DNA from: Candidatus Sulfopaludibacter sp. SbA3
GTDB lineage: Bacteria; Acidobacteriota; Terriglobia; 2-12-FULL-54-10
Direction of reading: 5' to 3'
Assembly (NCBI GenBank): GCA_945865705.1
Contig: CAMBEY010000216.1
Location: 1-5,224, forward strand
DNA length: 5,224 bases
Below are positions 5,043 through 5,224 of this stretch, piece by piece; the first letter of the stretch is position 1; every line of letters begins with the position of its first letter. The notes under the pieces are model-generated. The model ran no database searches. It saw only the letters and a list, made by a program, of their open reading frames with translations, and was not told the origin of the DNA. The position numbers and the translations under genes are program-made.

Positions 5043-5224
5043 ATGAATATTCGATGGGCGGGACTGCTGTGTCTCATCCTGATTTTTTTACTTACAGCGC
5101 CGCGCGGCGTGGCGCAAATGGATTATGCGGCAGCGCGCGCCGAGCGGAAGTTGAAGGCCGCTCGCATTAGTGAGCCGATCAGCATTGACGGACAGCTCAA
5201 CGAAGTGGCGTGGAAGGATGCGCC
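5043..5224 (+). CDS. exported CBM9-like / DUF5916-type protein, N-terminus only (partial)
   Basis: Sixty complete codons are visible before the right edge cuts the gene. Residues 1-25 look like a Sec signal peptide: a short n-region with R4, a hydrophobic stretch WAGLLCLILIFLLTA (5-19), and a likely cleavage near GVAQ (22-25). The mature part leads into ISEPISIDGQLNEVAWKDA (42-60), the typical opening of a carbohydrate-binding family 9-like domain, where IDG and the E-W pair are the usual hallmarks. In acidobacterial and related genomes such N-termini often belong to large DUF5916 outer-membrane-associated proteins; which subtype this is cannot be told from 60 residues. Start choice: GGGGGGAA at 5023-5030 lies 12 nt before ATG 5043 and 6 nt before an in-frame TTG at 5037; another in-frame ATG at 5001 has AAGGA directly abutting it and would put 14 polar/basic residues before the signal peptide. 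Confidence 0.75.
   Translation, partial: MNIRWAGLLCLILIFLLTAPRGVAQMDYAAARAERKLKAARISEPISIDGQLNEVAWKDA

Overview
The window reads as a GC-rich bacterial chromosome segment with all genes on the + strand: a short-chain fatty acid transporter (atoE family), the SRP receptor ftsY, the first and last enzymes of riboflavin synthesis encoded as an overlapping pair (ribD, ribE), and the start of a secreted CBM9-like protein that runs off the right edge. The gene set is mostly housekeeping. Two kinds of dispersed palindromic repeat, and a 3'-terminal CBM9/DUF5916-type secreted protein, suggest an Acidobacteria-like (Terriglobia/Solibacter-like) genome. That placement is inference from remembered family distribution, not proven by the sequence.

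Layout. 1-151: possible tail of an upstream gene, then one arm (A) of a dispersed repeat. 152-1552: atoE-like transporter, with a second arm (B) of the same repeat embedded in frame in its central hydrophilic loop. 1553-1787: a 167-bp composite element made of two inverted arms (C and D), then a candidate extended -10 promoter and a strong Shine-Dalgarno site for ftsY. 1788-2771: ftsY, starting with TTG. 2772-2891: a perfect 32-bp inverted repeat of an unrelated family. 2892-4052 and 4033-4725: ribD and ribE, overlapping by 20 bp. 4726-5042: a second 167-bp composite element (arms E and F), then a candidate promoter. 5043-5224: N-terminus of an exported CBM9-like protein.

How the genes work together. 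ribD and ribE are evidently translationally coupled. RibD makes the pyrimidine precursor of riboflavin and RibE performs the final dismutation. ftsY lies 120 bp upstream on the same strand and could be co-transcribed through the 32-bp inverted repeat. The transporter and the exported protein look like separate units, each bounded by the 167-bp elements.

The main point of interest is the six-copy repeat. Its 33-nt core can form an imperfect hairpin, and all substitutions among the six copies fall in the loop, at the bulge or at a G-T-tolerant pair. Two pairs of arms build REPIN/BIME-like or MITE-like units placed 11 and 15 nt after stop codons, and one arm is translated as part of a membrane protein.
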